A stretch of DNA of 64,000 bases from Streptomyces sp. 549. GTDB taxonomy: Bacteria; Actinomycetota; Actinomycetes; Streptomycetales; Streptomycetaceae. The DNA is taken from contig NZ_JASKMT010000002.1 in the NCBI RefSeq assembly GCF_030124175.1, positions 62,001-126,000 on the forward strand. Direction: 5' to 3'. Below the pieces are notes generated by a model that was not told the origin of the DNA, did not search any database, and was given only the letters and a program-made list of their open reading frames with translations. Shown here piece after piece: positions 1 to 8,498 of this stretch. The first letter of the stretch is position 1. The number at the start of each line of letters is the position of its first letter. Position numbers and translations under genes: made by a program.

Positions 1-423
1 CAGGTTCGCCCCGTTCCGGCGCGAGTCGGCGACCTTGAGGTCTCGGACCTGGCGTGCACGCGGGGGCGTCCGGTCCTCGTAGGGGGCAAGGGCGCGGACA
101 CCTCCGTGCCGCGCATCGCGATGACCTCTGATGACGCCGCCACGGTCGTCCGGATCGAGGGTGGGCGGCCGGAGGCTGTCGCGGTGTCGGGCGACACGGT
201 GGCGGTGGCGCTCCGGAGCCGAGCGGGCATCGAGTTGGTCGAGCTGGACCTCGGTGACGGGAGCGAGACGCGCCGGGTGGGCACCGAACTGTCGGGCGTG
301 GACAGCCTCCGGCGTACGGCGACCGGGTGGCTGCTGTTCTCCCGGGACAGTGTCGCGGTGGTGCGCGACCAGGGGACGACCGTCGAAACCATCGACCTGC
401 CGGGGCCGCTGCTCAGGGGGTGA
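1..423 (+). CDS. 3' end of an unrecognised protein (partial at window start)
   Basis: The frame is open from the first base and ends in TGA at 421-423, so this is the C-terminal 140 residues of a longer gene. An internal ATG lies at 121, but the frame is open before it. The visible part alternates short hydrophobic strands with charged turns (for example IELVELDLGDGSE and GWLLFSRDSVAVV). That pattern would suit a beta-propeller or another all-beta fold, but no family motif is recognisable. It lies just left of the direct-repeat-bounded cassette. Function unknown. Confidence 0.55.
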   Translation, partial: QVRPVPARVGDLEVSDLACTRGRPVLVGGKGADTSVPRIAMTSDDAATVVRIEGGRPEAVAVSGDTVAVALRSRAGIELVELDLGDGSETRRVGTELSGVDSLRRTATGWLLFSRDSVAVVRDQGTTVETIDLPGPLLRG

Positions 424-469
424 AGGCAGGCACGGACAGGTGGTGGAGAGCACGTGAGTGTCAACGGGG

Positions 470-728
470 AAATCCGCTCGACACCCCGGGCCGCTCGTAG
501 CAGCCTTCCGTCATGGAAGAGACGTGCTGGCCGCTGCGCGGCCTCCGCCTGGCCACTGCCCCGGCTCGAACTGCGGTTGCCTGACTTCGCGTTGCTGGAG
601 GAGTTGGCGCGGTTGGCGTCGGCCGGTGTGCACGGTCCGGCGGAGATGCCCTTCTCCGTGCCCTGGACGAAGGGGTCCCCGGAGGAAGCGGCCCGGTCCG
701 TCTTCCAGTACGTGCTGCGCACGTTCGG
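470..728 (+). repeat. Left copy of a perfect 259-bp direct repeat
   Basis: These 259 bases recur without a mismatch at 7397-7655, an offset of exactly 6927. The repeat covers about 43 bases before, and the first part of, the GNAT gene that is complete only at the right copy. Identity stops abruptly: the sequence changes to GGGCGG at 729 here, against CCAGTG at 7656. It is not a short target-site duplication. It looks like homologous integration of a circle or a partial duplication. Confidence 0.95.
513..728 (+). pseudogene. Truncated 5' fragment of the GNAT acetyltransferase gene
   Basis: Identical to the start of the gene at 7440-8082 but cut after residues corresponding to VLRTFG. The N-terminal segment (WPLRGLRLAT, then PRLELRLPDFALLEELARLA) is readable only across a one-base frame change near 558, the same change as in the right copy. 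The acetyl-CoA-binding half of the fold is missing, so the fragment cannot be functional. A longer open frame from 454 to 762 runs through it but only joins unrelated sequence. Confidence 0.8.
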
Positions 729-751
729 GGGGCGGCAGCCGGCGCAAGGGG

Positions 752-1753
752 TCAGCGGCTGAGTCCGGTGACGCGGTAACGGGCGAGGCAGTCCGCTCCC
801 AGGTGGGTCGTGGCCTCGGTGAGTACACCCGTCGCCGGATCGACCGTGAAGCGGCACCTGGCCTCCTCGTCCGGCGCCCAGGCGCTCATCGGGAAGGTCC
901 GCATGGGACGCACGGAGGCCTGGACGCTGCGGCCGCCGCTTCCGGGCACCACGTGCACCCGTCGCAGGTGGCCCACGATGCGGGCCGGTGTGAGCAGCTC
1001 CGTGAGCCGACGCACGGCACCCGGGGCGTGCGGGTCCGGATCGTCCCCCAGTACAAGCTGTCGCTCGACGCTGTCGGTGCCGGTCACGGTGACCGCCCAA
1101 GTGCGGTCACTGGTAGGCGCCGAGGTGGAGGCCTCAAGGTCCGACACGTCCGCGTCGAGGGTGACGTGCGCGGTGAGCACCGCTGGTTCCAGCAGGGTGG
1201 CCGCCATCCGCCCCAGAGCCCAGCCGGCACCGTACGTGCGAGCCGGTGGGGTCGACGACGTTGGGGCGACCGGATCGGGAGTGGCGAGTGAGGTGACGGT
1301 GTAGTGGGAGGGCTCACCGTCCCGCCAAGGCGTGTCGGCTTCCAGCAGGAAGCCGGTGGCCGTGTCGAGCGCGAGACGCACCGCCTCCGCTTCGGGGGAG
1401 GTCCAGGGGCCTTCGGCGCCCTGTGCCCACACCGGGTGCGGGACCAACTCCAGTTCCACGCAGCGCCGTCCGATGCGGGTGCTGTGGCGCGCGGACAGGG
1501 AGCCGATGTGGCAGAGCAGAGCGGCGGGATCGAACAGGGCGGCAACGCCCGGATCGCCGCCCTCCCGCTCCCGCATCGCGGCCGAGGTTCCGGCCACCGT
1601 GACGATGCTGGTGCCGCCACGCTCGACACAGGTGACGTCCGCCTCGAAGGCGGTGTCCTCCGCCAGCGCGGCCGCCATCCGGGCCACTGCCCAGACCGCC
1701 AGCTCGCGCCCGTCCCGTTCCGGCGGAGCGGTCAACCCACAGGAACCTGCCAA
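752..1753 (-). CDS. Unrecognised protein of two related halves
   Basis: 333 residues. A TTG start at 1753 is preceded by GGGGAG at Shine-Dalgarno distance. The two halves look homologous. Residues about 18-155 and 175-333 each open with a helix of the form WAxxRMAAxL followed by a strand ending in ADV. Each closes with TGF/VLxEA, a short charged stretch and Y-x-VT-x-L. The middle of each half carries an LxPxRIxxHLRRV/LVPHPVW-type strand. There is no signal peptide or membrane segment. The layout recalls a duplicated LolA-like or all-beta domain, but that is a guess. The gene lies wholly inside the repeat-bounded cassette and ends 24 bases from the left repeat. Confidence 0.7.
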   Translation of the reverse strand: MAGSCGLTAPPERDGRELAVWAVARMAAALAEDTAFEADVTCVERGGTSIVTVAGTSAAMREREGGDPGVAALFDPAALLCHIGSLSARHSTRIGRRCVELELVPHPVWAQGAEGPWTSPEAEAVRLALDTATGFLLEADTPWRDGEPSHYTVTSLATPDPVAPTSSTPPARTYGAGWALGRMAATLLEPAVLTAHVTLDADVSDLEASTSAPTSDRTWAVTVTGTDSVERQLVLGDDPDPHAPGAVRRLTELLTPARIVGHLRRVHVVPGSGGRSVQASVRPMRTFPMSAWAPDEEARCRFTVDPATGVLTEATTHLGADCLARYRVTGLSR

Positions 1754-1849
1754 GAGACTCCCCTTCTCTCTTCATTGAGCTCTTCCGACCTTCCCTGGAT
1801 CGGGTGATGGTCGTGGTCCGGGGGCCGTGACGTACGAAGGCCTTGTCCG

Positions 1850-2450
1850 TTGCGATGGTGCCAACAATCTCCCGGCGCAAGGAGCTTCGCGGTCACCCAT
1901 CGCGCCGCTCTCGACCTGCCTGATGCTCTCGTTTCGTGGGTGGAGGATCTGATCGGTACCCGAAGGTGTGAGATCGGCAGTCCCTGGCGGAAGCTGACCT
2001 CCTTCGACCAGGCCGTGATGCTGCTGGTCTGGCTCGCGCTGGGCGACACCTTCGCCCAGCTCGCCGCACGCTTCGCGGTCTCCACCGACACCGCTTGGCG
2101 CTATGTGACCGAGGGCGTCGAGGTCCTGGCGGAGCGGGGCGCCGACACTCGCCCAAGCACTCACCGCCGCCGGCGGGGAGCGGCGACTGCTGCTGGACGG
2201 CACCTCATCCATACCTGGCGGTGCGGTGCCCAGGCCACCGAAGCCAACCACGATCCGCTCTACAGCGGTAAGCACCATCGGCATGCGAACCGCCTCCTGG
2301 ACGCTCGGCGGTATCTCCCTCGCGGGCGCGCTGGCCGCCGCACTGATCTGGCCCGCATGCGATCCTCGCGCACCTCGACCACGATCACAGCGGCCTGCCC
2401 TCCCACCATCCCCACCTCGCCGAAGCCTCCGCCACGACGGGCGGTCACCG
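1850..2450 (+). pseudogene. Decayed IS5-family (DDE_4-type) transposase
   Basis: The first part reads as the helix-turn-helix region of an IS5-type transposase (IGSPWRKLTSFDQAVMLLVW, then LGDTFAQLAARFAVSTDTAWRYV). The frame then shifts by one near 2148, giving LAQALTAAGGERRLLLDGT with the first catalytic Asp, and shifts back near 2208 to give TWRCGAQATEANHDPLYSGKHHRH, a signature of this family. After about 2290 the frame breaks again; only fragments such as ILAHLDHDHSGLP can be placed. The rest of the catalytic domain is missing. No terminal inverted repeats could be identified. An inactive insertion-sequence remnant. Confidence 0.75.
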
Positions 2451-2620
2451 GTGAGCACACGCCTCGCTCGTCCGGCCGGTGCTTCCCTCGGTCGTCAGGT
2501 GAGGGTTTCGCAGGGAGAACAGGTACCGAACCGGGCCGGGCACGCCGCCACAGCTCTTCGAAGGGCGATTGCCCGAGCGGCTCGCTGCTGAACTCCCCAA
2601 CGGCGGTGCCGGTACGCAGC

Positions 2621-2656
2621 ACCGCCGTCCACGGAGAGTCCTCCGTGGACGGCGGT
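2621..2656. terminator. 15-bp stem-loop downstream of the membrane-protein gene
   Basis: Arms 2621-2635 and 2642-2656 pair perfectly around a 6-base loop. It stands 26 bases past the stop of the leftward gene 2683-3183 and likely ends that two-gene unit. Confidence 0.7.
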
Positions 2657-2682
2657 CCCTGGCACTGGTACTGCGTCGTGGC

Positions 2683-3183
2683 TTACGGCTTGACGGGGTC
2701 GCCCTCACCCAGCGCCAGCCACCACACGTCCTTGTCCTTGGTGAGGTCGATCCTCTGTCGACTTCCATCGGCGAAGCGGAGGTCGGCGGACGCCAACCTC
2801 GGCACGACGGGGTCGGAGACGACTGCCTCGACCGGCTCAACGGCGTGTGGGCCATACTGCGAGATCAGCTCGCGAGCGGCCTGTTCCCGGCCGGTGTACC
2901 AGGGTGCGCCGATGCGGGAGAGGTCAGCGGCGTCCCCTGTCCGGAGGCGCTGGAGGTACACCTTGATGACAAGCTCTGTCTCTTGTGCCACCTGCTTCGC
3001 ATCCGGGTAGCGCGACTCCACGGGGCGAACGGTGACCTGTACCTCCGGGGTGTCCTGGAGTGCGTAGGGCGCCGGGTCGTCGCGGTACAGCCACCAGGCT
3101 GCGGTGGCACCGGAACACACGGCAACCGCCACCACCACGGCGACTACCCATGTGGATGCTCGGATACCTGCCATCAGTACCAT
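2683..3183 (-). CDS. Small membrane-anchored protein, possible partner of the upstream amidase protein
   Basis: 166 residues. One hydrophobic segment at about residues 9-31 (STWVVAVVVAVAVCSGATAA) is followed by an extracytoplasmic domain of about 130 residues. That domain has a helix-rich middle (QVAQETELVIKVYLQRLRTG) and a strand-rich end (DVWWLALGEGDPVKP). This could be an NTF2-like or DUF4878-like fold, but no firm family match is visible. Its start lies inside the last codons of the large upstream gene (10-base overlap), so the two are probably translated together. An accessory or immunity-type role for the amidase protein is inferred from that overlap only. Confidence 0.7.
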   Translation of the reverse strand: MVLMAGIRASTWVVAVVVAVAVCSGATAAWWLYRDDPAPYALQDTPEVQVTVRPVESRYPDAKQVAQETELVIKVYLQRLRTGDAADLSRIGAPWYTGREQAARELISQYGPHAVEPVEAVVSDPVVPRLASADLRFADGSRQRIDLTKDKDVWWLALGEGDPVKP

Positions 3184-6100
3184 CCCGGCTTGACCCGGAC
3201 GATGTCCGCCCAGGTGCCCTTCTGGCTCTTCACGAAGGTGTCCAGACGCTGGTTCAGCCGGTTCTTGTTCTGCGCGCTCACATATGCCTTCCCCTTGGCC
3301 ATCTTGGTGACCACGCCGGCGTGGTCCCAGCCGCCTTTGCCACCCCAGTTGAAGAAGACCACGTCACCGACCTTGGCGTACTGCTGTTTGCTCTCCGTGT
3401 TCACCACACCGTTGCTGTGCCGGGCCAGGAACTTGCGCATGTCGTCGGAGACCGTCCAGGTGTGGGAGTTGGTGAAGTAGAAGCCGCCTCCCGAGTGCGG
3501 CGGCGACGCGTGCTTGAGCCGCCACCAGTTGTCGAGGCTCCTCTTGTTCTTCTTAACGCCCTTCATGCGCATGCCGCCGCCGTGGTAGAGCGCTTTGGAG
3601 ACGTAGTTGGTGCAGTTCTGGTTGTACTCGTGGCGTGCGTCCCAGTTGGCCCTCGCCCACTTCGCTGTGCCATTGGCGTCGATGGTGGCGAAGGGAGTGA
3701 AGGGGGCGGAGCCTTCCACGGACTCTGCCGAAGGCGGACCGCTGGTAGGGGCGGATCTCACCGTGGGCTGCTCGCTCTCCACGGTGCCGTAGGTCGTCAT
3801 GAGGAAAGCATCCTCCCCCCGAGGCAGCCGCTGGTCGTACTGAGTCGCGTCCATCTTGCCGCGTAGCGAGGGCGTCTCCCCACCGAACGTGAAGATCACG
3901 ACCGCCTCGCTCGTCTCCGGATCGGAGGGCGAGTCGGCGAGGAACCGCCGCTCGCTCACCGTCGCGCGGACGGCTACCGAGCCGTCGGTGGTGGGCATGG
4001 TCAAGGTATCGGAGATCGTCGAGGTGACGGATGTGTAGACGAGGTCGTCGGACCTCAGCGCGTCCCGGGTGTCGATCAGCCACGACTCCTCCGCCTTGAG
4101 CAACCATGAGTACATCGCCGCGTGCGGTCGGCCGCGCACCGCGCCAGCCGCGGTGTGTTGGGCACCGGTCGTCATCGCCGCACCAGCCTCGAGGTACTCC
4201 CGGACCGCCCGCACATACGTCGCGCTGTCCGGCGAGGCACTCACCGGCTTGACCGCTTCGCCGGCGACCGTGCTACTGGTCCCGTACGGGTTCGAGGCGC
4301 TGAGCCGGAAGCTGTACGAGGTGCCGTTGGTCAAGCCGGTCAGAACGGCGTCCGTGCCTTCGGTGGTCTGCTTGGCGATCACCGCACCGGTGGCATCGAC
4401 GGCCGAAACCTCGTAGGTGAGTGCTGTGTCGTTGTATCCGCTGTCCTTGCTCGCGGCCCAGGTCACGAGCGCACCGCCGTCTCCGGCGCGAGCCCGTAGC
4501 CCACTGGGTGGCGAAGGTGTTGTCGCGGCGCCGTACTCCACCGTGAGCGCGGCCGAGGTGAAGCTGATGGCCGCGGTGCTCGGCGCGTTCTCGGGCATCC
4601 GCAGGACGAGGCCGTGGTTGACGTTCGCGCCGTCGGTCCAGCCCGTCACCAGGCCGGTGACGTCAATCTCCCACGGCGCTGTGGCCGTCAGGTTGGCCTC
4701 CGGGGCCGTGGCAGCTTCCAGGTCATCTCCCTTTCCGTCGATCGACCATTCCTCGTTGAGCGCGTGCACGTCCACCCGCGGTGCCGTCCCACTGGTCTGG
4801 AGCTTGAGGACGGCGCTGGTCACGCGCGCTCCGGCGGGTACGTCCGCGACATCAGGCTTGAGGTACGCGCGCCAGCCCCGGCCGGAGACGTTCCCGACCC
4901 TGAGCGGGGTGCCGGTCTCCCCGAGGCAGTCGCTCGCGCCGACGCAGGCGCTGGCGGTGCTGAGCGGCACAGCGATCGAGGATCCGGGAGCCACAGGGGG
5001 AGGCAGGTCGCCGCTTCCCGCCGTGATCGGGGTGGGCGTGGTCCAGGCCGAGCACCTACCCGAGTAGCAGGCCCTCATAGACCAGTCGAACGGGCCGTTG
5101 CCGGTGAGCCGGTCGGCCGGTACCTGGAAGCTGGCGCGTTCGCCGTTGTTGACGAGCTGGGTGCCGAGCGTCTGCGTTCCGCCGGGAGTGCGGAGGCGGA
5201 ACTGGGCTTCGACCATGCCGCCGTTAGGCGAGCTGACGATTCCGGTGATCAGAGGGGTGGGGGTGTCTGTCGCTCCGGTCTGCAACGCCGTTGGTAGGTC
5301 TGCGGGCAGGACGGCGCTCGCGTCCGCACGGAAGGTGTTCCAGTCCGACCAGGCGGAGGTGTCGACCCCGTCACCAGTTCGGGCACGCATGCGCAGATGG
5401 GCACCGTCGGGAAGGGCCGACGCGGTGGGAACCTGGAGTGAGGCGGTGGCTCCCGGCGCGAACACCGCGCTCTTGCCCGTCCATGTGTAAGTGGTGTCGG
5501 CGAAGTCCGGGTCCGGCTGGACTTGAAACTCCGTTACCAGCGAACTCTGCGGGTCGCTGTCGCTCACCTTCGCCAGCAACGTGGGCGTCAGTGTTCCGGC
5601 GGTCGTCATCATGGTGCCGGCTTTGAGCGGGCTGAGACTCAGCGCAGTGGGCGTACCGGGCGTGGAGTTGTAGGTGACGATCAGGGATGGCTCGGTTGCC
5701 GAGTCGTGCGATCCATCGACGTAATTGGCGGACCGGTACCGGCGCCAGGTCAACGGGTCAGCCTCGTCGACGGCCGCCACGCGCAGCCCGTGGTCGGGCT
5801 GGCCTTCTGCCCAAGCCTGCACGATGCCGTTCACGTTCCACGACACCTGCCCGGCGGGGCAGTTGGCGTTGTAGCCCTTGGCCGCCTTCGACACGGAAGC
5901 CGCTGTGGCCGTCGTGCTCGGCTGTTGCGACCAGGAGATGGCCGAGGGATCCCAGCCGCTGGTGATCCGCCGTACCTGGATGCCGGAGTTCGCTGTGGAG
6001 CACGAGGCCGACCAGTGCGAGTACAGGCGCAGGCTTGCCTCAACGATGCGCTTGCCGGCGAACCGGGAGGTGTTGAACTTCAAGTAGGACCGGGCTCGTT

Positions 6101-7103
6101 CGGTGCCGTTGTACGTTCCGGCCTTGAGCTCAGTGGACCCGCGCTGGGAGGTGGGATAGGCGCTGTCCTGGATCCAGGTGTCCGTCACAGGGCCGAGGAG
6201 TGTGTTGGTCGGGTCGACCACGACCGGGTATGTCACGTCGTGATCGTCGAGGAAGGACCTGTCCGGCTTCAGGACGAGCGTTTGTTCAGTTCCGCTGTTC
6301 TCGACCGCGACTGCGACATCCGTGACGTTCTCCGGCTCGCCCGATGCGGCCCCCTCGGCGGCTCCCCACATGACGGGGACTGGCGCGGTCGCCACGCTGT
6401 CGCCGCCAGCGTCCTTCCAGAGCAGTCGCTTGTCTGCTGTTCTCCTGAGGTCGAGACCCTCGGCGATCACGGGTATGCGCAACTCCACCTGCTCCTTCGG
6501 CCGCTTCTTGAGCACGAAGTGATGGGAGAAGCCCTCGGGCAGCGCGGTGAGCACGAGGTCCGTGTCGGGCTGCACGTCGCGATAGACGGCGGTGTTGCCC
6601 ACGAGTGCGGGTCGGGGGAGGTTTCCGCCCCAGCCTATGCCGAAGCTCTGTTCACCCGCAGTCACCTCCGCGAGCGGGGCATCGACTCCGTCGGAGAAGG
6701 CGATGTCAGTCGCGGCCTGCCTGGGTCGTACAACGCCGTCCCGGTACTCCAGCGTGGTGTCGATCTCCCGCCAGGAGCCGCGCGCGTCGCGGACCCGGAT
6801 CGGTCCGGTAGTCGACTCCTCCGTCAGCGATCCGTCCGGATTGACGTAGGTGGTCGAGCTCTCGGTCCGCAGAGCCTCGACCTCGAGACGCTCGCCTGCC
6901 GCAGCCGCGTGCCTCCGGGCGGCGCCAGTCGCTGCCTCCTCGGAATTCCGTTGGTCTGCAGTGACCGGTGCGGACAGAGGGGGCACAGCGCCGGCGACGG
7001 TTTCCCCCGTCACGCCCACCCCGACCGCCAATGCGCCGACCATGCTGTAGGTCATCACTGAACGTAATGGCCTACTAGGTCTGTATTTATCACGCTTCTT
7101 CAC
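3174..7103 (-). CDS. Secreted DNRLRE - fibronectin III - amidase protein
   Basis: 1309 residues from a GTG at 7103, preceded by AAGGGGG at good spacing. The open frame runs further upstream, but only antisense to the GNAT gene. A signal segment (about residues 18-40) is followed by a beta-rich N-terminal domain and a DNRLRE domain (about 305-480, DTWIQDSAYPTSQRGS and YLKFNTSRFAGKRIVEASLR). A second DNRLRE-like half ends near 860, then a fibronectin-III domain (about 865-957, TALTYEVSAVDATG). The C-terminal domain is Amidase_6/NlpC-P60-like: Cys1164 in NQNCTNYVSKAL and His1261 in WDHAGVV. DNRLRE domains usually sit at the front of RHS/YD polymorphic toxins, but no YD repeats occur here. Probably an exported peptidoglycan or peptide amidase; a toxin role is inference. 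Confidence 0.85.
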   Translation of the reverse strand: MKKRDKYRPSRPLRSVMTYSMVGALAVGVGVTGETVAGAVPPLSAPVTADQRNSEEAATGAARRHAAAAGERLEVEALRTESSTTYVNPDGSLTEESTTGPIRVRDARGSWREIDTTLEYRDGVVRPRQAATDIAFSDGVDAPLAEVTAGEQSFGIGWGGNLPRPALVGNTAVYRDVQPDTDLVLTALPEGFSHHFVLKKRPKEQVELRIPVIAEGLDLRRTADKRLLWKDAGGDSVATAPVPVMWGAAEGAASGEPENVTDVAVAVENSGTEQTLVLKPDRSFLDDHDVTYPVVVDPTNTLLGPVTDTWIQDSAYPTSQRGSTELKAGTYNGTERARSYLKFNTSRFAGKRIVEASLRLYSHWSASCSTANSGIQVRRITSGWDPSAISWSQQPSTTATAASVSKAAKGYNANCPAGQVSWNVNGIVQAWAEGQPDHGLRVAAVDEADPLTWRRYRSANYVDGSHDSATEPSLIVTYNSTPGTPTALSLSPLKAGTMMTTAGTLTPTLLAKVSDSDPQSSLVTEFQVQPDPDFADTTYTWTGKSAVFAPGATASLQVPTASALPDGAHLRMRARTGDGVDTSAWSDWNTFRADASAVLPADLPTALQTGATDTPTPLITGIVSSPNGGMVEAQFRLRTPGGTQTLGTQLVNNGERASFQVPADRLTGNGPFDWSMRACYSGRCSAWTTPTPITAGSGDLPPPVAPGSSIAVPLSTASACVGASDCLGETGTPLRVGNVSGRGWRAYLKPDVADVPAGARVTSAVLKLQTSGTAPRVDVHALNEEWSIDGKGDDLEAATAPEANLTATAPWEIDVTGLVTGWTDGANVNHGLVLRMPENAPSTAAISFTSAALTVEYGAATTPSPPSGLRARAGDGGALVTWAASKDSGYNDTALTYEVSAVDATGAVIAKQTTEGTDAVLTGLTNGTSYSFRLSASNPYGTSSTVAGEAVKPVSASPDSATYVRAVREYLEAGAAMTTGAQHTAAGAVRGRPHAAMYSWLLKAEESWLIDTRDALRSDDLVYTSVTSTISDTLTMPTTDGSVAVRATVSERRFLADSPSDPETSEAVVIFTFGGETPSLRGKMDATQYDQRLPRGEDAFLMTTYGTVESEQPTVRSAPTSGPPSAESVEGSAPFTPFATIDANGTAKWARANWDARHEYNQNCTNYVSKALYHGGGMRMKGVKKNKRSLDNWWRLKHASPPHSGGGFYFTNSHTWTVSDDMRKFLARHSNGVVNTESKQQYAKVGDVVFFNWGGKGGWDHAGVVTKMAKGKAYVSAQNKNRLNQRLDTFVKSQKGTWADIVRVKPGWY

Positions 7104-7396
7104 GTACAACCCCCTTGGTTCATGCTTTCTGCAAAAGATCATTGTTGCTCGGTGATGACATGTCCATACAGACAGTGCGATGAGATGCACATCACTGGTC
7201 ATCGATCCCAAGGGTTGGAGGAGCCGCGCCGGCTGGCAGGGGCAGGCCGAAGTCGCTGCGCGCCGCGCATGTGCCGTACGCCAGACGGCGGCCGCCGCGT
7301 ACACCCGGTCGGTGGGGCGTGGTGCGCCTACGTGAAGAACGGGCCGAGCGGACTGAAGACGACGGGGAGCCGGTACTCCGGTGTAGCGGCCGCCCC
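7104..7396. other. Upstream region of the amidase-protein gene, to the right repeat
   Basis: About 290 bases with no convincing gene. It is AT-richer than its surroundings from 7080 to 7200 (for example TTATCACGCTTCTTCACG and GCAAAAGATCATTG), as expected for the leftward promoter of the large gene. No palindromic operator was seen. The right junction with the direct repeat follows at 7397. Confidence 0.5.
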
Positions 7397-7655
7397 AAAT
7401 CCGCTCGACACCCCGGGCCGCTCGTAGCAGCCTTCCGTCATGGAAGAGACGTGCTGGCCGCTGCGCGGCCTCCGCCTGGCCACTGCCCCGGCTCGAACTG
7501 CGGTTGCCTGACTTCGCGTTGCTGGAGGAGTTGGCGCGGTTGGCGTCGGCCGGTGTGCACGGTCCGGCGGAGATGCCCTTCTCCGTGCCCTGGACGAAGG
7601 GGTCCCCGGAGGAAGCGGCCCGGTCCGTCTTCCAGTACGTGCTGCGCACGTTCGG
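7397..7655 (+). repeat. Right copy of a perfect 259-bp direct repeat
   Basis: Identical over its full length to 470-728. Here it continues into the remaining two thirds of the GNAT gene, so the right junction keeps the native 3' side of the host gene. This copy starts only 11 bases after an in-frame stop (7384-7386), which means the region before it is foreign to the gene. Confidence 0.95.
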
Positions 7656-8082
7656 CCAGTGGCAGCAGGCGAGTTGGTCGCTGTCGCTGGTGGTGGTCGG
7701 GCAGGGGGAGGTCGTGGGTCTCCAGGACCTCATGGCGGAGGACTTCGCCGTCACGGGGGAGGCGTCCACCGGGTCGTGGCTGGGGCTGCGGCACCAGGGG
7801 CGGGGCATCGGGACGGAGATGCGGGCCGCCGCGCTGCACCTGGCGTTCGAAGGGCTGGGTGCCCGTGCGGTGACGTCGGCCGCGATGACGGACAACCCGC
7901 GTTCGCTCGGCGTCTCCCGCAGGCTCGGCTACCGGGAAGACGGGCTGGAGGTCACCTCGGTGGACGGTCGGCGCCGGGCCCTGCACCGGCTGCGCCTGGA
8001 CCGGGACGGCTGGGAGCGGCACCGCACGGTGCCCGTCGAGGTGAGCGGGCTGACGGAGTGCCGCAGCCTGTTCGGCTGTTGA
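7504..8082 (+). CDS. GNAT-family N-acetyltransferase, N-terminus apparently frameshifted
   Basis: 192 residues from a TTG at 7504, the first start in this frame after the stop at 7384. The family normally begins about 22 residues earlier. Those residues are encoded from an ATG at 7440 (MEETCWPLRGLRLAT) in another frame, and the frames join if one base near 7485 is removed. The rest is an intact RimJ/RimL-like fold, with GSWLGLRHQGRGIGTEMRAA as the acetyl-CoA loop and NPRSLGVSRRLGYREDG near the end. The same extra base occurs in the left repeat copy, so the lesion is older than the duplication. It is either a pseudogene or a protein shortened to start at the TTG. Substrate unknown. Confidence 0.75.
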   Translation: MPDFALLEELARLASAGVHGPAEMPFSVPWTKGSPEEAARSVFQYVLRTFGQWQQASWSLSLVVVGQGEVVGLQDLMAEDFAVTGEASTGSWLGLRHQGRGIGTEMRAAALHLAFEGLGARAVTSAAMTDNPRSLGVSRRLGYREDGLEVTSVDGRRRALHRLRLDRDGWERHRTVPVEVSGLTECRSLFGC

Positions 8083-8187
8083 GGGCCGGACGGCGGTGAG
8101 CCGCAGAGCGGCCGGACGGCGGTGCGCCGTGCGCGGCCCGGCGGCGGGCCCGGGAGGGGTCCGCCGCAGGGCCGCGCGGGCGTCCGG

Positions 8188-8493
8188 CTACCAGCTGGAC
8201 TTGCGCACGCCGGGGAGCTGGCCGGCGTGGGCCATCTCGCGGAGGCGGATGCGGGAGAGGCCGAAGGCGCGGTAGGTGCCGCGCGGGCGGCCGTCGACGC
8301 TGTCCCGGTTGCGGACGCGGGTGGCGCTGGCGTCACGCGGCTGGCGGTTCAACTCAGCCTGGGCGGCCTGGCGTTCCGCGTCCGGAGTGGCGGGGTTGCG
8401 GATGATCGCCTTGAGGGCGGCCCGGCGGGCGGCGTAGCGGGCGACGACGACGCGGCGCTGCTCGTTCTTCGCGATCTTGCTCTTCTTCGCCAT
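8188..8493 (-). CDS. rpsN: 30S ribosomal protein S14, zinc-independent form
   Basis: 101 residues ([21 protein letters not shown] at the start, [21 protein letters not shown] at the end). This is the long S14 type without the two CxxC zinc ligand pairs; the protein has no cysteine. In Streptomyces such paralogues replace zinc-binding S14 when zinc is scarce and are repressed by Zur. The gene follows rpmB by 5 bases, so the two form one leftward unit starting at the Zur-like box near 8759. Confidence 0.95.
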   Translation of the reverse strand: MAKKSKIAKNEQRRVVVARYAARRAALKAIIRNPATPDAERQAAQAELNRQPRDASATRVRNRDSVDGRPRGTYRAFGLSRIRLREMAHAGQLPGVRKSSW

Positions 8494-8498
8494 GTCGG

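Noticed and set aside
454..762. Open frame running through the left repeat, starting at GTG 454
   Set aside because: It joins unrelated upstream bases, the truncated GNAT fragment and the antisense end of the next gene. The fold is incomplete.
7104..7895. N-terminal extension of the amidase-protein frame to 7895
   Set aside because: It is antisense to the GNAT gene, lacks a ribosome site, and the GTG at 7103 has both a strong ribosome site and a following signal peptide.
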